Assembly: GCF_050003625.1 (NCBI RefSeq)
Contig: NC_134397.1
Coordinates: forward strand, 278,746,070 to 278,810,069
Source: Haematobia irritans
Taxonomy: Eukaryota; Arthropoda; Insecta; Diptera; Muscidae
Direction: 5' to 3'
DNA: 64,000 nucleotides
Shown: piece after piece, positions 33,666-44,506 of the stretch
How the letters are laid out: each line of letters opens with the position of its first letter
Numbering within the stretch: the first letter of the stretch is position 1
Translations under genes and position numbers: made by a program
Notes under the pieces: model-generated
The model's database searches: none
Seen by the model: only the letters and a program-made list of their open reading frames with translations
What the model was told of the DNA's origin: nothing

Positions 33666-35347
33666 AATTCTAATAATCAAACTATCTTAATTTTATTTTG
33701 ACATATAGCTAAAATATAATTTCGCACATATAAATATTTTCTATGACTAAAAATCTAAGTATGTATTTTCTGTCAAAGCAAACGTTAAGTATTTAGTAAC
33801 GTACAAAAGTGTAAATAAAATAAGAAAAAAATGTTTTCAATAAAAGTTCTTTATAAGATTAGAACATAAATTTATTTAATGAAAATGAAATTTTGGAGAA
33901 AAAAATTGGTCCCAAATACAATTTTGTTGTTACAACACACCCTATTACTCTCAAACTTACTTCCTCATACTTGCATCAGTGTTACAAGTATCAGGGAATT
34001 TCCCCCAAAATTGGGGATTCAAATTCTGTAAATTTGAGATTCGATTTTTCGAAATCGGTTCAATATAATAAATCAGGTTTATATGATGTTCTTTTAATTT
34101 CTACATTATTAAAAAAGAATCACACACTCTTAGAAAAATATGTTTTTCATATGTTCCAATATAAACAAAATGCGTTTCGGGCACAATTTTAAAACACAAT
34201 ATAATTAAGTGCAAACATGTAATGTTCCTAAACTAACACTAAATGTTTGGGACATCTATGTTAATATGTTAGAATATATTATGTTTGGGCATGAATTTTT
34301 CATAAAAATCATATGTGTGAATGCAAACATATATAAATTTACAAATTTCGATTAAACATACATATATTGTGATATTTTATTCAAAGCGACAGAGAGAGTA
34401 TAGAGAAAGAAATAGAGATGGAAACCGGGAGAGTTGACAAAAGATATCAACATAACACAGCGAAAGAATCAAAAGAGAACAATTTCTGTGAAACCGCTTG
34501 TATGTTGTTTCGGAAAACTGTTTTATGATAAGGCCAAACATTTGATATGCTTAAGTCTAAATATTATTTGAATAAAGAGAATGGACATTCGAAACCAAGA
34601 GAATAGACATTTGAAAAACAAGCAGCATATGTTTTCGACTTGAGAGCAGCATTTTATGTATGTGTGGACACGTGTTTTGTTTATCATTTTGGCATTATGG
34701 GCACAATTTTTTTCTTGGTTCGTTAAAAGAAATCAGGGGTCTTCATAAAAATAACGAAATGGTACTATACTCTTTTTAGAGTTGGGACAGTAAAATGAAA
34801 TAAGGAGGAAATAGTGAAAAATTACACAGTAAAATGTATAAAAACAAAGTTTAGTTCCTCTTTATTAATAAGTAGTCCACGAGGAGTTGACGGATACCTT
34901 CAAATATAAAAGCGGGCATTAAGTTCGAGTTTTGCAGCTAAAACAATTTAAAAAGTTTATTTTCTTTAAAATGAATTATTAAAGAAAAATAAAAGGCATT
35001 TTAGAGCGATGGTGTTAAATGCTAGTAAAACACTGTTCACGCCTAAATAAATGTATGTTTATATTATACAATTATTTATGTATGTTTATACTCGACTCCA
35101 CGTTCTTCTTTTGTTAGAGTTTTTGAATTCCTTCCAAATTTTAAAGTTTTGTACCAAAAACAGTTTTTTGTTACAAAATTGTTTTTTTTTTGCAATAAAA
35201 AAATAATATTTTATCCAAAAATCAGTCAATTTCGTTTATATCAAGCACTGTTACTGACTATAAATCTTTAATAACCCACATTTCGAAGTTTCATTATAGA
35301 AATTTTATATAGTATAACTATAAATATGTAAATTAAAAAAAAGTGTT

Positions 35348-35419
35348 CGGTCGGAGCAGGGATTGAACCCACGACCCTTTGCATGCAAGGCAGACATGCT
35401 AACCACTGCTCCACGTGGC
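35348..35419 (-). repeat. tRNA-like module 1 of element M, copy 2
   Basis: Minus-strand GCCACGTGGAGCAGTGGTTA and GTGGGTTCAATCCCTGC, as in copy 1. Confidence 0.7.
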
Positions 35420-35525
35420 AAACAAATGTATGTTTCTGTTAAATAATATTATGTTTGCATGGGCTCGTGGGCGCTGCAAACTAAATGTAACTTATAACGA
35501 TAATTATCTACTGGTGACCATAACA

Positions 35526-35596
35526 GCTACGTAGCCCAGTGGATAGTGTGTTGGCTTACAAACTGTCTGGTCCTCGGTTCGATTCTCCGAGCATGT
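35526..35596 (+). repeat. tRNA-like module 2 of element M, copy 2
   Basis: TAGCCCAGTGGATAGTGTG and CCTCGGTTCGATTCTCC are both preserved. Divergent from module 1. Confidence 0.65.
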
Positions 35597-36051
35597 GAAA
35601 GGTAAAATTTAAAAAATTTATAAAAGTGAATAATTTCTTCAACATTATTTGTATTACAGAAAAAGGTGCCAAGAACTAAAATATTTCGAGAAAGTGAAAA
35701 TTACGAGTATGTTAGGCAATGAGCACAATCGTCTTTGGGAAAAATTCTTCCAAGCATATAATATTTTTGGGCTCAAAATGCTTCCAAACATATAATATGT
35801 TCACATAAAACAAACATATTAATGTTTCGGCAGTATCCAATAATATATGTGCTTCCTGCAAAATATGTTTGGAACATATGTTAAAGAAGCGAATTTTTTT
35901 AAGGGTGCAGTGTCAAAATTAAAAAGGAAATTTCCCTTCTTATTCCACAACATAAATACAAAATGGTGCAAATGGAGCATTTGGACTTAAGAGGTCCACG
36001 TGATTTTGGGGAAAGCGCCCTAATATGAGGACAAGAGTCGGAAAAGTACTA

Positions 36052-36360
36052 CATCCAAAAAAATTGGTATTCATAAAAATAAGTTTGCTGAAACAGCAGT
36101 TTTTGTTTGATGAAAAAGGGAATTAGCGAACGTGTTTGTTAAAATTTCTATTATCAGATAAACCAAAGTTAACTTATAATTTTATTCGGATCAGCAGAAA
36201 ATTTTAGCAAACTACTGACTTATCAGCGGTACGACTGCTATTCCAAAATATCAGATTGTGTTCTGTTTCAGCAAACAAAAAACTGGTGAAACAACAGTAT
36301 TTTGTTTGCAGAAAAACAGATAGTGTTTGCTATTAACGGCAGTATTTTTTTCTATCAGTG
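36052..36360. mobile_element. MITE family F-like copy
   Basis: Starts near TACATCCAAAAAAATTGG, ends TTTTTTTCTATCAGTGTA, and is filled with GCTGAAACAGCAG/CTGTT motifs shared with the copy at 60264-60714. Confidence 0.5.
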
Positions 36361-36649
36361 TAGCAACGATGGCCAGCCTAACAAAGACAACTTATTAACA
36401 TTATTCGATTTGCCAAATCTATAGAAAATGTATTTTTCAATTATGTATTTAAAAATACCATGTGTTGTACAAAATGAGTACGAAAAACGTACCTTTTTAT
36501 ATAAATGACGTAATAAAAACTGAAAATAAAAAACAACGAAAAAGTCATTAATTGTGTTTAGCGTTATTTTAATGTCAGTGATATACAATGCCACACATAA
36601 GTATTGGCACAACTCTGCGAACAAATGTGCCTACCAGAAATATTGATTT

Positions 36650-37880
36650 TTAGCTCCATAAAATATATACCGATCGACTCAGAACTACCTTCTGACTCGG
36701 TTTAGCCCTTGGTGTCCGTCCGCTTGACCATGTATTTGTTGTTCGCAGTATTCAGGTCAGTATTATTAACCGATTTTGATGAAATTTGGTACAGTGTCGA
36801 TGGAAGAATGGGGGAATATAGGTACAAATAAAACAAAAGATAATCCATTCTTTGTCTAGACAGCATGATTCTGTTATCAAGTAAAAAGGAATGCCCAAAA
36901 AGTACAAAATGTACAAAAAAACCAACTTTTTTTCCTCAAAAATGTGTGTGAGTTTTTTTTTTAATTTTTTATAATTTAAATAATTAAAGAACAAAAAATG
37001 ATCTAGATGCTTAATACAGTTGCAATCCACATTAAAATAATTTTTAATATAAAATAGCTTCATATTACATGTGGTTTCCAAAAAAAAAATGTTTTGTGTG
37101 TTAATACTTATGTGTGTCACTATACTTAGAACTATTATCAAAGAAAAAACTCTGCTAGTAGTAAATAACCGTCACCATGGATTTATTTTAAAAGCTTTCA
37201 TTGCAAAATCCTCCCCATAACCGCTTTTTATAGTAAAAGAGTTGTACGTCTGTATAAAACCTAAAAAACAAAACATAGATTACGTCACAATATCCTACAG
37301 GATTCCTAAATTATTTATCCTAATATCTTAAGACGATTTCATATGTATTTAATCATTTTGTAAATTTTCCCAATAGAAACTGTCGGTGTACAACTCATTT
37401 TCAAGTTGAATTGAAGCCGCGTTAAATATAAGGATGTTTGCCGACTGTAACCTAATTTCAGCATTAAATCACTTAAATTCTTAAAGTTTGGGAAGGAAAA
37501 ACGTAACGTAATAATTTATCAATTTTTTAAAAGTGGATTATTATATTTGCTGATCTACCCACAACGTATGGCTTTACCTCTAAATTTCCAATATCAGACA
37601 GATCGCTGGAAAATTGCGATTCTATGTCCGCAACAAATCAAATAGGGAGATATTGGGACTCTGTATATCGAAACATGGACCGATAAATACCAAATTTGGC
37701 ATAGCTATTTATATTGTGCCAACTAACAAAGTTTCTTTGTGTGCTGGATATGAAAATTTATGAAAAACTGTACTTTAGGAATTTAAATCAAATAATCCTA
37801 TTGCCGATTCGAAAGGACTAAAATAGGATAACAAACTACATAACTTGGACATGTGTTATACTCAAGGATACTGCTAAAGT
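36650..37880. other. repeat-derived and unassigned AT-rich DNA
   Basis: 36660-36730 looks like an inverted tail of X/Y-type elements (GACTCAG and GTGTCCGTCCG). 37560-37730 has faint array-unit similarity. The remainder is AT-rich with no gene recognised. Confidence 0.35.
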
Positions 37881-38926
37881 GTAGTATGTGTGTAAAATAC
37901 CACAAAACAAAAAAAAACATTTCCAAATTAATTTTGATTATTTTGAAAACGCTAATGATGATGTCATTTAGGTAGTATGTTTGTTATTGTTATGGCCATC
38001 ATTATTATTATTATTATTATAATGATTGCTTACCACATATGAAAATATCTGTGCGAGAGTGTGTGTTCATATGTCCTGAAAATATTTTGGAATAGAATTA
38101 AGATTATTGTGGTCTAAAAACCAACCCATATTTCCATTTGCACTGGGATAGAAAGGCCCATTCGCATTCACATATGTGAAAGGGATTGCGGAGATAATTG
38201 AGCTCTAGAAATACACCCTAAACCACAAATTATACAAACTCTGCCATTGTCGTCGTTGTTGTTTCTCTTGATGCTTATGCAAGAGATCCTGTCGGTTTGT
38301 CTATGTGCAAGGACATCTACAATGCATACAAATATGCATATGTATATAAATCAAACAAAAAACATTTTTGGTTTTGGATGATCGGTTAAGTGTGTTATGC
38401 ATGGCATGCAATTGCGTATTCGTATATTGGGAAAATATGACTGGCGTCAGGATTAACAGGATAAAGGTCTCACACATACACACTTACACTAATATAGCCA
38501 TGAAGATAAATATCTCATTAGCCTTTAGGGCAGGGAAAAACGAATATTACGCATAGTTGCGTTTGATTGCATTCGCTCACCATTCTACATAGACGCAGTT
38601 CACCAAAAGAAAACATTCGTCGCATTCCTCAGGACTTGGAAATTTTTGTTTATCTCATTCTTGGATTATATGCCGAGACAATGAACTTAATCGCATTTAG
38701 GAGAGTATTTATACTGATAATGACATCGTTTAGCGGTTTCCTGGACATACCCACTTTTACCGTGAAGTATGGGCTGTAACAATACCGCAAGATTTAATTT
38801 CTGGAAAATGAGCTGCTTTGTTTTTTCTATTTTTTGTTTTTAGTTTCATTTGGTATTTTCAGAGGATTGACCCTTTCGTAGAAAGTCTGCGTAAGCACCA
38901 ATATTGCAGTGTTAATGATTAGCGTA
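37881..38926. other. single-copy-looking intergenic island
   Basis: Moderate base composition, an (ATT)n microsatellite at about 38000-38021, no repeat family and no frame above 70 codons with recognisable content. Confidence 0.35.
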
Positions 38927-39376
38927 CACAGTAAAAGATATCAGTTAAAAGTTTATAATCTTTGAACTTAGGCAAATTTTCCTTAAATTAAAAAACAACA
39001 CATTTTTGATTTAAAGAAATAGTTCTTAAGTTAACTAAAATATGGAATCTTTAGATTTAAGACCAAAACGCTTCAAATAAAGGCTAAGACTTATTTTGAG
39101 AATTTAGCATCTTTGGTTTAAAGTTTATTTGGGATTAAAGAAACATTTTTTATTTGAAATATTCGTTATAATGTGGATTTTAAACTGACATTTGTTACTA
39201 CGTCAATAACTTTATTAAAATACCGCGAAAAGAGAATGAAAATTCAATAAATGAGATCTGTATGCTATTGTCAATTATCTTTATTTTAAAGAAGCCGCAT
39301 CTTTCGCTTGGAATCAATACCAAAATCCTCACAGAAAGGTCAAAATTTTTGGATCCAAGTAAACTTTTATTGAGTG
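38927..39376 (-). mobile_element. MITE family B, 450-bp copy
   Basis: Ends CACAGTAAAAGATATCAG and AAACTTTTATTGAGTG, with TA on both sides. Opposite orientation to 39711-40327. Confidence 0.8.
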
Positions 39377-39589
39377 TACATAAGTAGAGTTTGTTTCCTC
39401 TTAAGAACTGTAGTAATAAAATCGATAACAAAATGTAACAAAATCGATATTTCGAAAATGGAATTCAAAAGAAGGTACCATTGGAAAACATATAGGGAAA
39501 GCTTAAGTCGGATAATACCAAAAAATTGTCATATAGCTTTAAATACGAAATTCATAGGAATGGCATAGATTAAAATTTGTATAGATTGA

Positions 39590-39710
39590 ATTTTGTGCCG
39601 ATTTTATAACCATATAAACCGACCACCAGATTTGACTTGCGGATCCTCCTGGAAGAGCAAATTTCATCCGATCCAGGTTGAAATTTTGTATGCGATGTTA
39701 CACTCAAAAA
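39590..39710 (-). mobile_element. element X array fragment
   Basis: CATATAAACCGACCACCAGA followed by GGAAGAGCAAATTTCATCCG is the reverse complement of an X array unit. It continues after the nested MITE at 40328 (GCATATGCC). Confidence 0.7.
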
Positions 39711-40327
39711 ACATGTTTACTTTGATCCAAAAATGTTGACCTTCCCTTAAGGATTTTGGTATTGATTCTGAGCTATCTGGCTTTAAATCTAGTACCAATA
39801 AAATTAAAATTAGGATACAGATCTCGTTTATCAAATTTTCATTCTCTTTTCGCGGTTTATTAATAAATATAGTCACTTACAAACAAATGCCAGTTTAAAA
39901 ATCCAAATTATAACGAATAGTTCAAAGTAAAAAATGTTTTCTTAATTCCAAAAAAAAATCCAAAAAACCAAAGACGTTAAATCCTCAAACTAAGTCTTAG
40001 CCTATATTTGAAGCGTTTTTATCTTAAATCTAAAGATTCAATATTTCAGTTAACTTAAGGACAATTTCTTTAAATCAAAAATGTGTTTCTTTACTTTAAG
40101 GAAAATAAGCCTTACTTCAAACACATGCGACTTTAACGGAGGGACGCAAATTTACAAAATTTGTGTCCTAAATTTAATGAAACAAATTTTTTGAAGCAAA
40201 TATTATAAACTTTATTTTAATTAAAATTTCATTATTTTAAAGAAATTTGTCCTTAATATTTTGTAAATTTCGCATCCTAAAATTTAGGTGCATAATCTTT
40301 AATATCACGTAAATATTTTTTTCAGTG
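39711..40327 (+). mobile_element. MITE family B, complete 617-bp copy
   Basis: Begins CACTCAAAAAACATGTTTAC, ends AAATATTTTTTTCAGTG, TA duplicated. Removing it restores the X unit sequence GATGTTAGCATATGCC. Confidence 0.85.
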
Positions 40328-40699
40328 TAGCATATGCCATAGTAAAAAATTGAACTTATAGGCGGTAAAACTGTCTTAAGGGCCAAATCATTATCTTTTG
40401 TACAACCATTTAAGAAAAACAGTCATTAATTTTTATAAAATTGAACTGACTGGTGTGAAAACAATTCATAACAATGCATTTCGGTACTGACGCGAAAAAC
40501 TGACCAAATATTTGTTATTTCAAACTATATTAGAGTACCCCGTTTTAAGTAAAATTTTCAACTAATTTTAAGTAGTCGCATGAACTGCAAAATAGTTCAA
40601 AATACAAAGTATTACGAGATTTTCATAAAACTCTTTAAATTTGTACTAACTGGATAGAAGTGCGATTAAATGAATTGGAGTTCAAAATTGTTATTAATT

Positions 40700-40965
40700 T
40701 CTGTGTCTAAACCGATCTCTAGATTTGACTTCCGGAGTTTCTTGAAAGTGCAATTTCATCCGATACGGTTGTAAGCACCCATGCAGAAATAGGTCGATGT
40801 CGGTACATAATTATATGGTATATAGCCCCCATATAAACCGATGCCCGGATTTGACCTCGGATTCTCTTGGAAGTGCAAATGTCATCCGATCCGGCATATA
40901 GACCCTCAAACAACGATATCGGTCCATCGTTATAAATAGCGACCCTATAAACCGGCCCCTATATT
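40700..40965 (-). mobile_element. element X array fragment
   Basis: Two degenerate units with TATAGCCCCCATATAAACCG and TTTGACCTCGGATTCTC. Confidence 0.65.
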
Positions 40966-41055
40966 TGACAAAAATGACACATGTTGGCCGTGAAAAAGTA
41001 ACATTTTATTCTTTAAACATGTTTGGGGTGATCATATTCCTTCTCTGGGTGTACG
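40966..41055. mobile_element. MITE family D, right-end fragment
   Basis: Ends ACATGTTTGGGGTGATCATA through TTCCTTCTCTGGGTGTA. Confidence 0.65.
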
Positions 41056-41261
41056 AATTAAAAATTGTGATAATAGAACATGGCTACAAATGACTTAGAG
41101 CACATTAGACCGAACAAAGGTTTTTGCCCTTTTTGCATTGGAAATTTTTAAAACTTTAGTCACCGTCTACGTACAATATTAACCATAAGTTTTTATAGAA
41201 GTGTCCAATAAATTCGAACTTTTGCCAGGATGCAATTCACATCACAACCTCGTCACAAATT

Positions 41262-41385
41262 CGGATTTATTTAAGAAAATGCTTTATAACAAAAGGCAAA
41301 AAAATACTTTAAATTAACATCATCGGATTTATTTAAGAAAATGCTTTATAACAAAAGGCAAAAAAATACTTTAAATTAACATCAT
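41262..41385. repeat. exact 62-bp tandem duplication
   Basis: Two identical-looking 62-bp units (41262-41323, 41324-41385) beginning CGGATTTATTTAAGAAAATG. Confidence 0.9.
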
Positions 41386-41477
41386 ATTTAACCTAACTTT
41401 GGTTTTTTATTATGCAAAAAAAAGTAATGCACTAAATTATAAAATATAATAAAAACTAAAACTAAAACTGGCTCCAC

Positions 41478-41800
41478 GGGAGCCACCGTAGTGCAATGGT
41501 TAGCATGCACGCCTTGCATACACAAGGTTGTGGGTTCGAACACCAAAAAGTTTTTCAGATTGTCTCACCTCAGTAATTCTGGTGACATTTCTGAGTGTTT
41601 CAAAGCTTCTCTAAGTGGTTTCACTGCAATTTGGAACACCGTTCGGGCTCGGCTATAAAAAGGAAGTCCCTTGTCATTGAGCTTCACATGAAATCTCGCA
41701 GCACTCAGTGATAAGAGAGAAGTTCACCAATGTGGTATCACAATTGACTGAATTGTCTAAGTGAGCCTGATACATCAGGCTGCCACCTAACCTAACCTAC
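41478..41800 (+). mobile_element. tRNA-headed SINE, most complete copy
   Basis: Box A region GTAGTGCAATGGTTAGCATG (41489-41508), box B GTGGGTTCGAAC (41530-41541), then the body and a CCACCTAACCTAACCTA tail. A 16-bp deletion between two CGA repeats has removed part of the sequence after box B relative to the 7061 copy. Confidence 0.88.
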
Positions 41801-42045
41801 ACCTAAAGAAATTTGTTAGTAGAAACATCCGAAAAGTCTGCTAAAACAGCAAAAAGTCTGCTGAAAAAGGGAAAGAATTTATTTTTTTTTTTGCTGAAAT
41901 AGCAAATATTGTCTGCAATTTTTGTAAGGTACTTGTAAGTATATTACAGTGCAAAAATATACCAAAAACTAATTTTGGTTCTTAAATATTTTAGGGAAAA
42001 ATGTATAACCTAAAAATTTTATAATTTATTGCTCGTGTTTAAAAC
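41801..42045. mobile_element. MITE family F, partial copy
   Basis: CACCTAAAGAAATTTGTTAG and AAAAGTCTGCTAAAACAGCA are the inverse of the right part of 60264-60714. It abuts the SINE tail. Confidence 0.6.
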
Positions 42046-43020
42046 AGGAAAAATATTTGGCACTATGAAAAAAGCATCAATGGACTACAACTAGGCTTTT
42101 CTTGAAAAGAAAGACGTACCATAATGTCCTCCGGTGGTCAGATTTATTACACGGCCACACATGATGTTATCCTTGTTTTAGTAGAATCAAAAACATTGAA
42201 GGGGAACAAGACAATAAGGTATTTTCTTATCAAGAATTACACAATTCTAACATGTTATTCCTTCGTCCTGTTGTTCAATCCATCGTCCTTGTTGTTGGCT
42301 TGCGTTTTTTTATTAGAATAAATCCATTCATTTGTTAACAATTATCAAGAAAGAAGTGAATACATTTTTTAGGCCTGTCGAGGGCATTCCTAATAACCAA
42401 CCACACTATCTCGTATTCCAAAAACGACAAGGTTTTTCTCGAATCCTTTACAGACAGAGTGGCTGCTTCGATTGAAGCAAAAGAAATCCCAATGTCACAC
42501 AAAGGCTCACAGGGATATTGCCTTGAGAGCATAATGCAATTTGGCCAATAAATTTTCCAATTAAAAAGGACTTGACATTTTGTATAGCTCACATTATTTG
42601 TTGTGTATGAGATGAGTGTCGATCCATTGTTCCTTTGCAGTTCGTATATTGATGTTAGTTGTTGGCATATCGCGAATATACGATTGCTTCCCTTTGCACC
42701 CTGGTTGGGCTCATTGTGGTCGTGTTAGTCTAGTTGGTGGTGTTGTGATCCTATAAGGGATGTTTTTCTCCTGTAGCTGCCATTGTTGTTGTATCTGTAT
42801 GAGAAAATGGAATATCTGAATGCTCACTTTGCTCAACAGTTTAAGGATAACAGCTTCTGATGGCAATGAAAACCTCCCCTTGGACAGAAATCGAAAGAGA
42901 TAGTAATAACGATATTATTTTTCGCCTGCACAGTGTATAAAAACCGTTCATATGACTTACATTTTTCTTTATCAAAATTTTGTATCATTGAAATCCATTA
43001 AAACAAAAAATTCTTATTAC
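42046..43020. other. single-copy-looking intergenic island
   Basis: No repeat family recognised from about 42060 to 42990. Short frames on both strands have no recognisable content. Confidence 0.35.
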
Positions 43021-43440
43021 ACTCAAAAAAATAATAATGATTCTTTCCAAATGAAATATTAAACACCGTTTTATTTTAAAATTTGAAGAAAGAAGTTCAT
43101 TTGGAAAAAGCGTATATTACTTTTGTGATAAGGTTGACATATTTTAGAAACAAAATCAATCTTCTGACTAATTTCATATTTCCTATATCTTTCTCACTTC
43201 ACATGTTTTATTTAGCTTTCATTCTTTCTTCTATAATATAAAGAACAAAAAAGAATTTTATAATTGTTTTTTTTTTATGTTACCTTTTTCCGGAAGGAGA
43301 ATAAAACAACGAAAGTTTAATTTATTCACTTTTTTCTTCGTGTGCTATGAGAGTACTTTCAATTATGCTTTGTTTCAAGCAAAATAAGACTTTAAAAAGA
43401 AAGTCTCCTATTTTTAAACGATTTTTACTTTGTATTCAAG
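43021..43440. other. AT-rich stretch with a MITE-like end
   Basis: Begins CACTCAAAAAAATAATAATG, the tip type of families A and B, but no partner end was found. No gene. Confidence 0.35.
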
Positions 43441-44048
43441 GTGCAAAAATGCAACAAATTTAAAAGCAATTTCATTAAATTTGAAGAATATTTCAAATTA
43501 TTAAAACCAAATTGACCTTATTCAACTTAATCAATTAAAATTAGGATGCCCAATTTTTAGTGAATCAATTAACGATAAGAATAAAACGACTTCATTGAAA
43601 AATTTATCACTTTTAGGCCGATATGCACCTCTAGCGAAATTTTCGGTAGCAAAAATTTATTTAAGTCTACAACAAAAAAAACAGGGCTGTGTACACAAAT
43701 TTTAAACCAGCTAATCGCTTTTAAAAATTGTTAATATATGTTCCAAATATTCCTCAAATAAATTGTTTATTATTTACAGACCTTTTAAAACTTTTACGCA
43801 CACAATGATTGTAATAAATTAAATGTTTGCTGCCAAAATATGCTTTTGACAACCCTGTTATTTTCATTAGAGGTGCGTACCAGCTTACGAAATTGAACGC
43901 TACCGAAAATTTCGTTAGCATAAATAGCAATGCATTTCTTATGGGAATGAAATTTTTCGCTAGAGGTGCATACCGGCCTTAAGCAAAATTCGGATTCGTG
44001 TTTTAAGGCCATGAAATCGCTGGCCTCACGACAATTTTTGTTCAGTGT
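43441..44048. mobile_element. MITE family I, copy split by a nested element
   Basis: Family I core at 43441-43615 (CAACAAATTTAAAAGCAATT, GACTTCATTGAAAAATTTAT) resumes at 43979 with AAGCAAAATTCGGATTCGTG and ends near CACGACAATTTTTGTTCAGTG. Confidence 0.65.
43616..43978. mobile_element. 363-bp TIR element nested in MITE I
   Basis: Ends GGCCGATATGCACCTCTAGC and GCTAGAGGTGCATACCGGCC are inverses with one mismatch. A further internal block (CTAGCGAAATTTTCGGTAGC / GCTACCGAAAATTTCG) recurs near 43901. Confidence 0.8.
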
Positions 44049-44082
44049 TCCTCTAACTATTTACAAAGAAAACATGTTTTCC

Positions 44083-44200
44083 ATATCGGTTCATATAAAC
44101 CGATCACCCAGATCTGACTTACGGAATACGTGATCCTCTATCTAGGAAATTGGTCCATATCGGTTCATAATTATATATTCGCTTCTCTATAAATCGATCA
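44083..44200 (-). mobile_element. element X array fragment, insertion target of the LTR element
   Basis: CATATCGGTTCATATAAACC and GGTCCATATCGGTTCATAAT are degenerate X-unit sequence. The LTR element interrupts it. Confidence 0.55.
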
Positions 44201-44204
44201 ATAC

Positions 44205-44389
44205 TGTAGTGTCGTCATTACTCCGTATTATCATATCTAAATTTACATATAAATATGGTAACATTGTTCTTTATTATCCATTTGCTTTAACTATGACATT
44301 TCATATTCACGACTTGTATGTATGTAAGTTCATCTTAATATTTGAATAAAGTTCAGTTATCTGTTGTCTACTGAAGTAAAGACATAACA
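44205..44389 (+). repeat. 5' LTR
   Basis: 185 bp from TGTAGTGTCGTCATTACTCC to AAAGACATAACA. Contains AATAAA at 44345-44350. Identical to the 3' LTR by eye. Confidence 0.95.
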
Positions 44390-44395
44390 ATTTAA

Positions 44396-44409
44396 TGGCG
44401 ACGAGGATC
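44396..44409 (+). promoter_or_regulatory. candidate primer-binding site
   Basis: TGGCGACGAGGATC begins with the TGG expected opposite a tRNA CCA end, 6 bp after the LTR. The matching tRNA was not identified. Confidence 0.55.
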
Positions 44410-44506
44410 AAAACGTCAAAGTGCAAAGATAACTAAATTTACGCTGTGCAAATCAAAAATTTGTATCAAATCAACATCGATCAATTAAATAAAAAGGACT
44501 TTAAAT

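Larger units (their letters stand above)
34125..35907 (+). mobile_element. element M, copy 2 (1.78 kb)
   Basis: Same ends and internal order as copy 1, with CA on both flanks. Small differences include loss of GCTATATAG near 35480 and a few indels in A/T runs. Confidence 0.85.
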
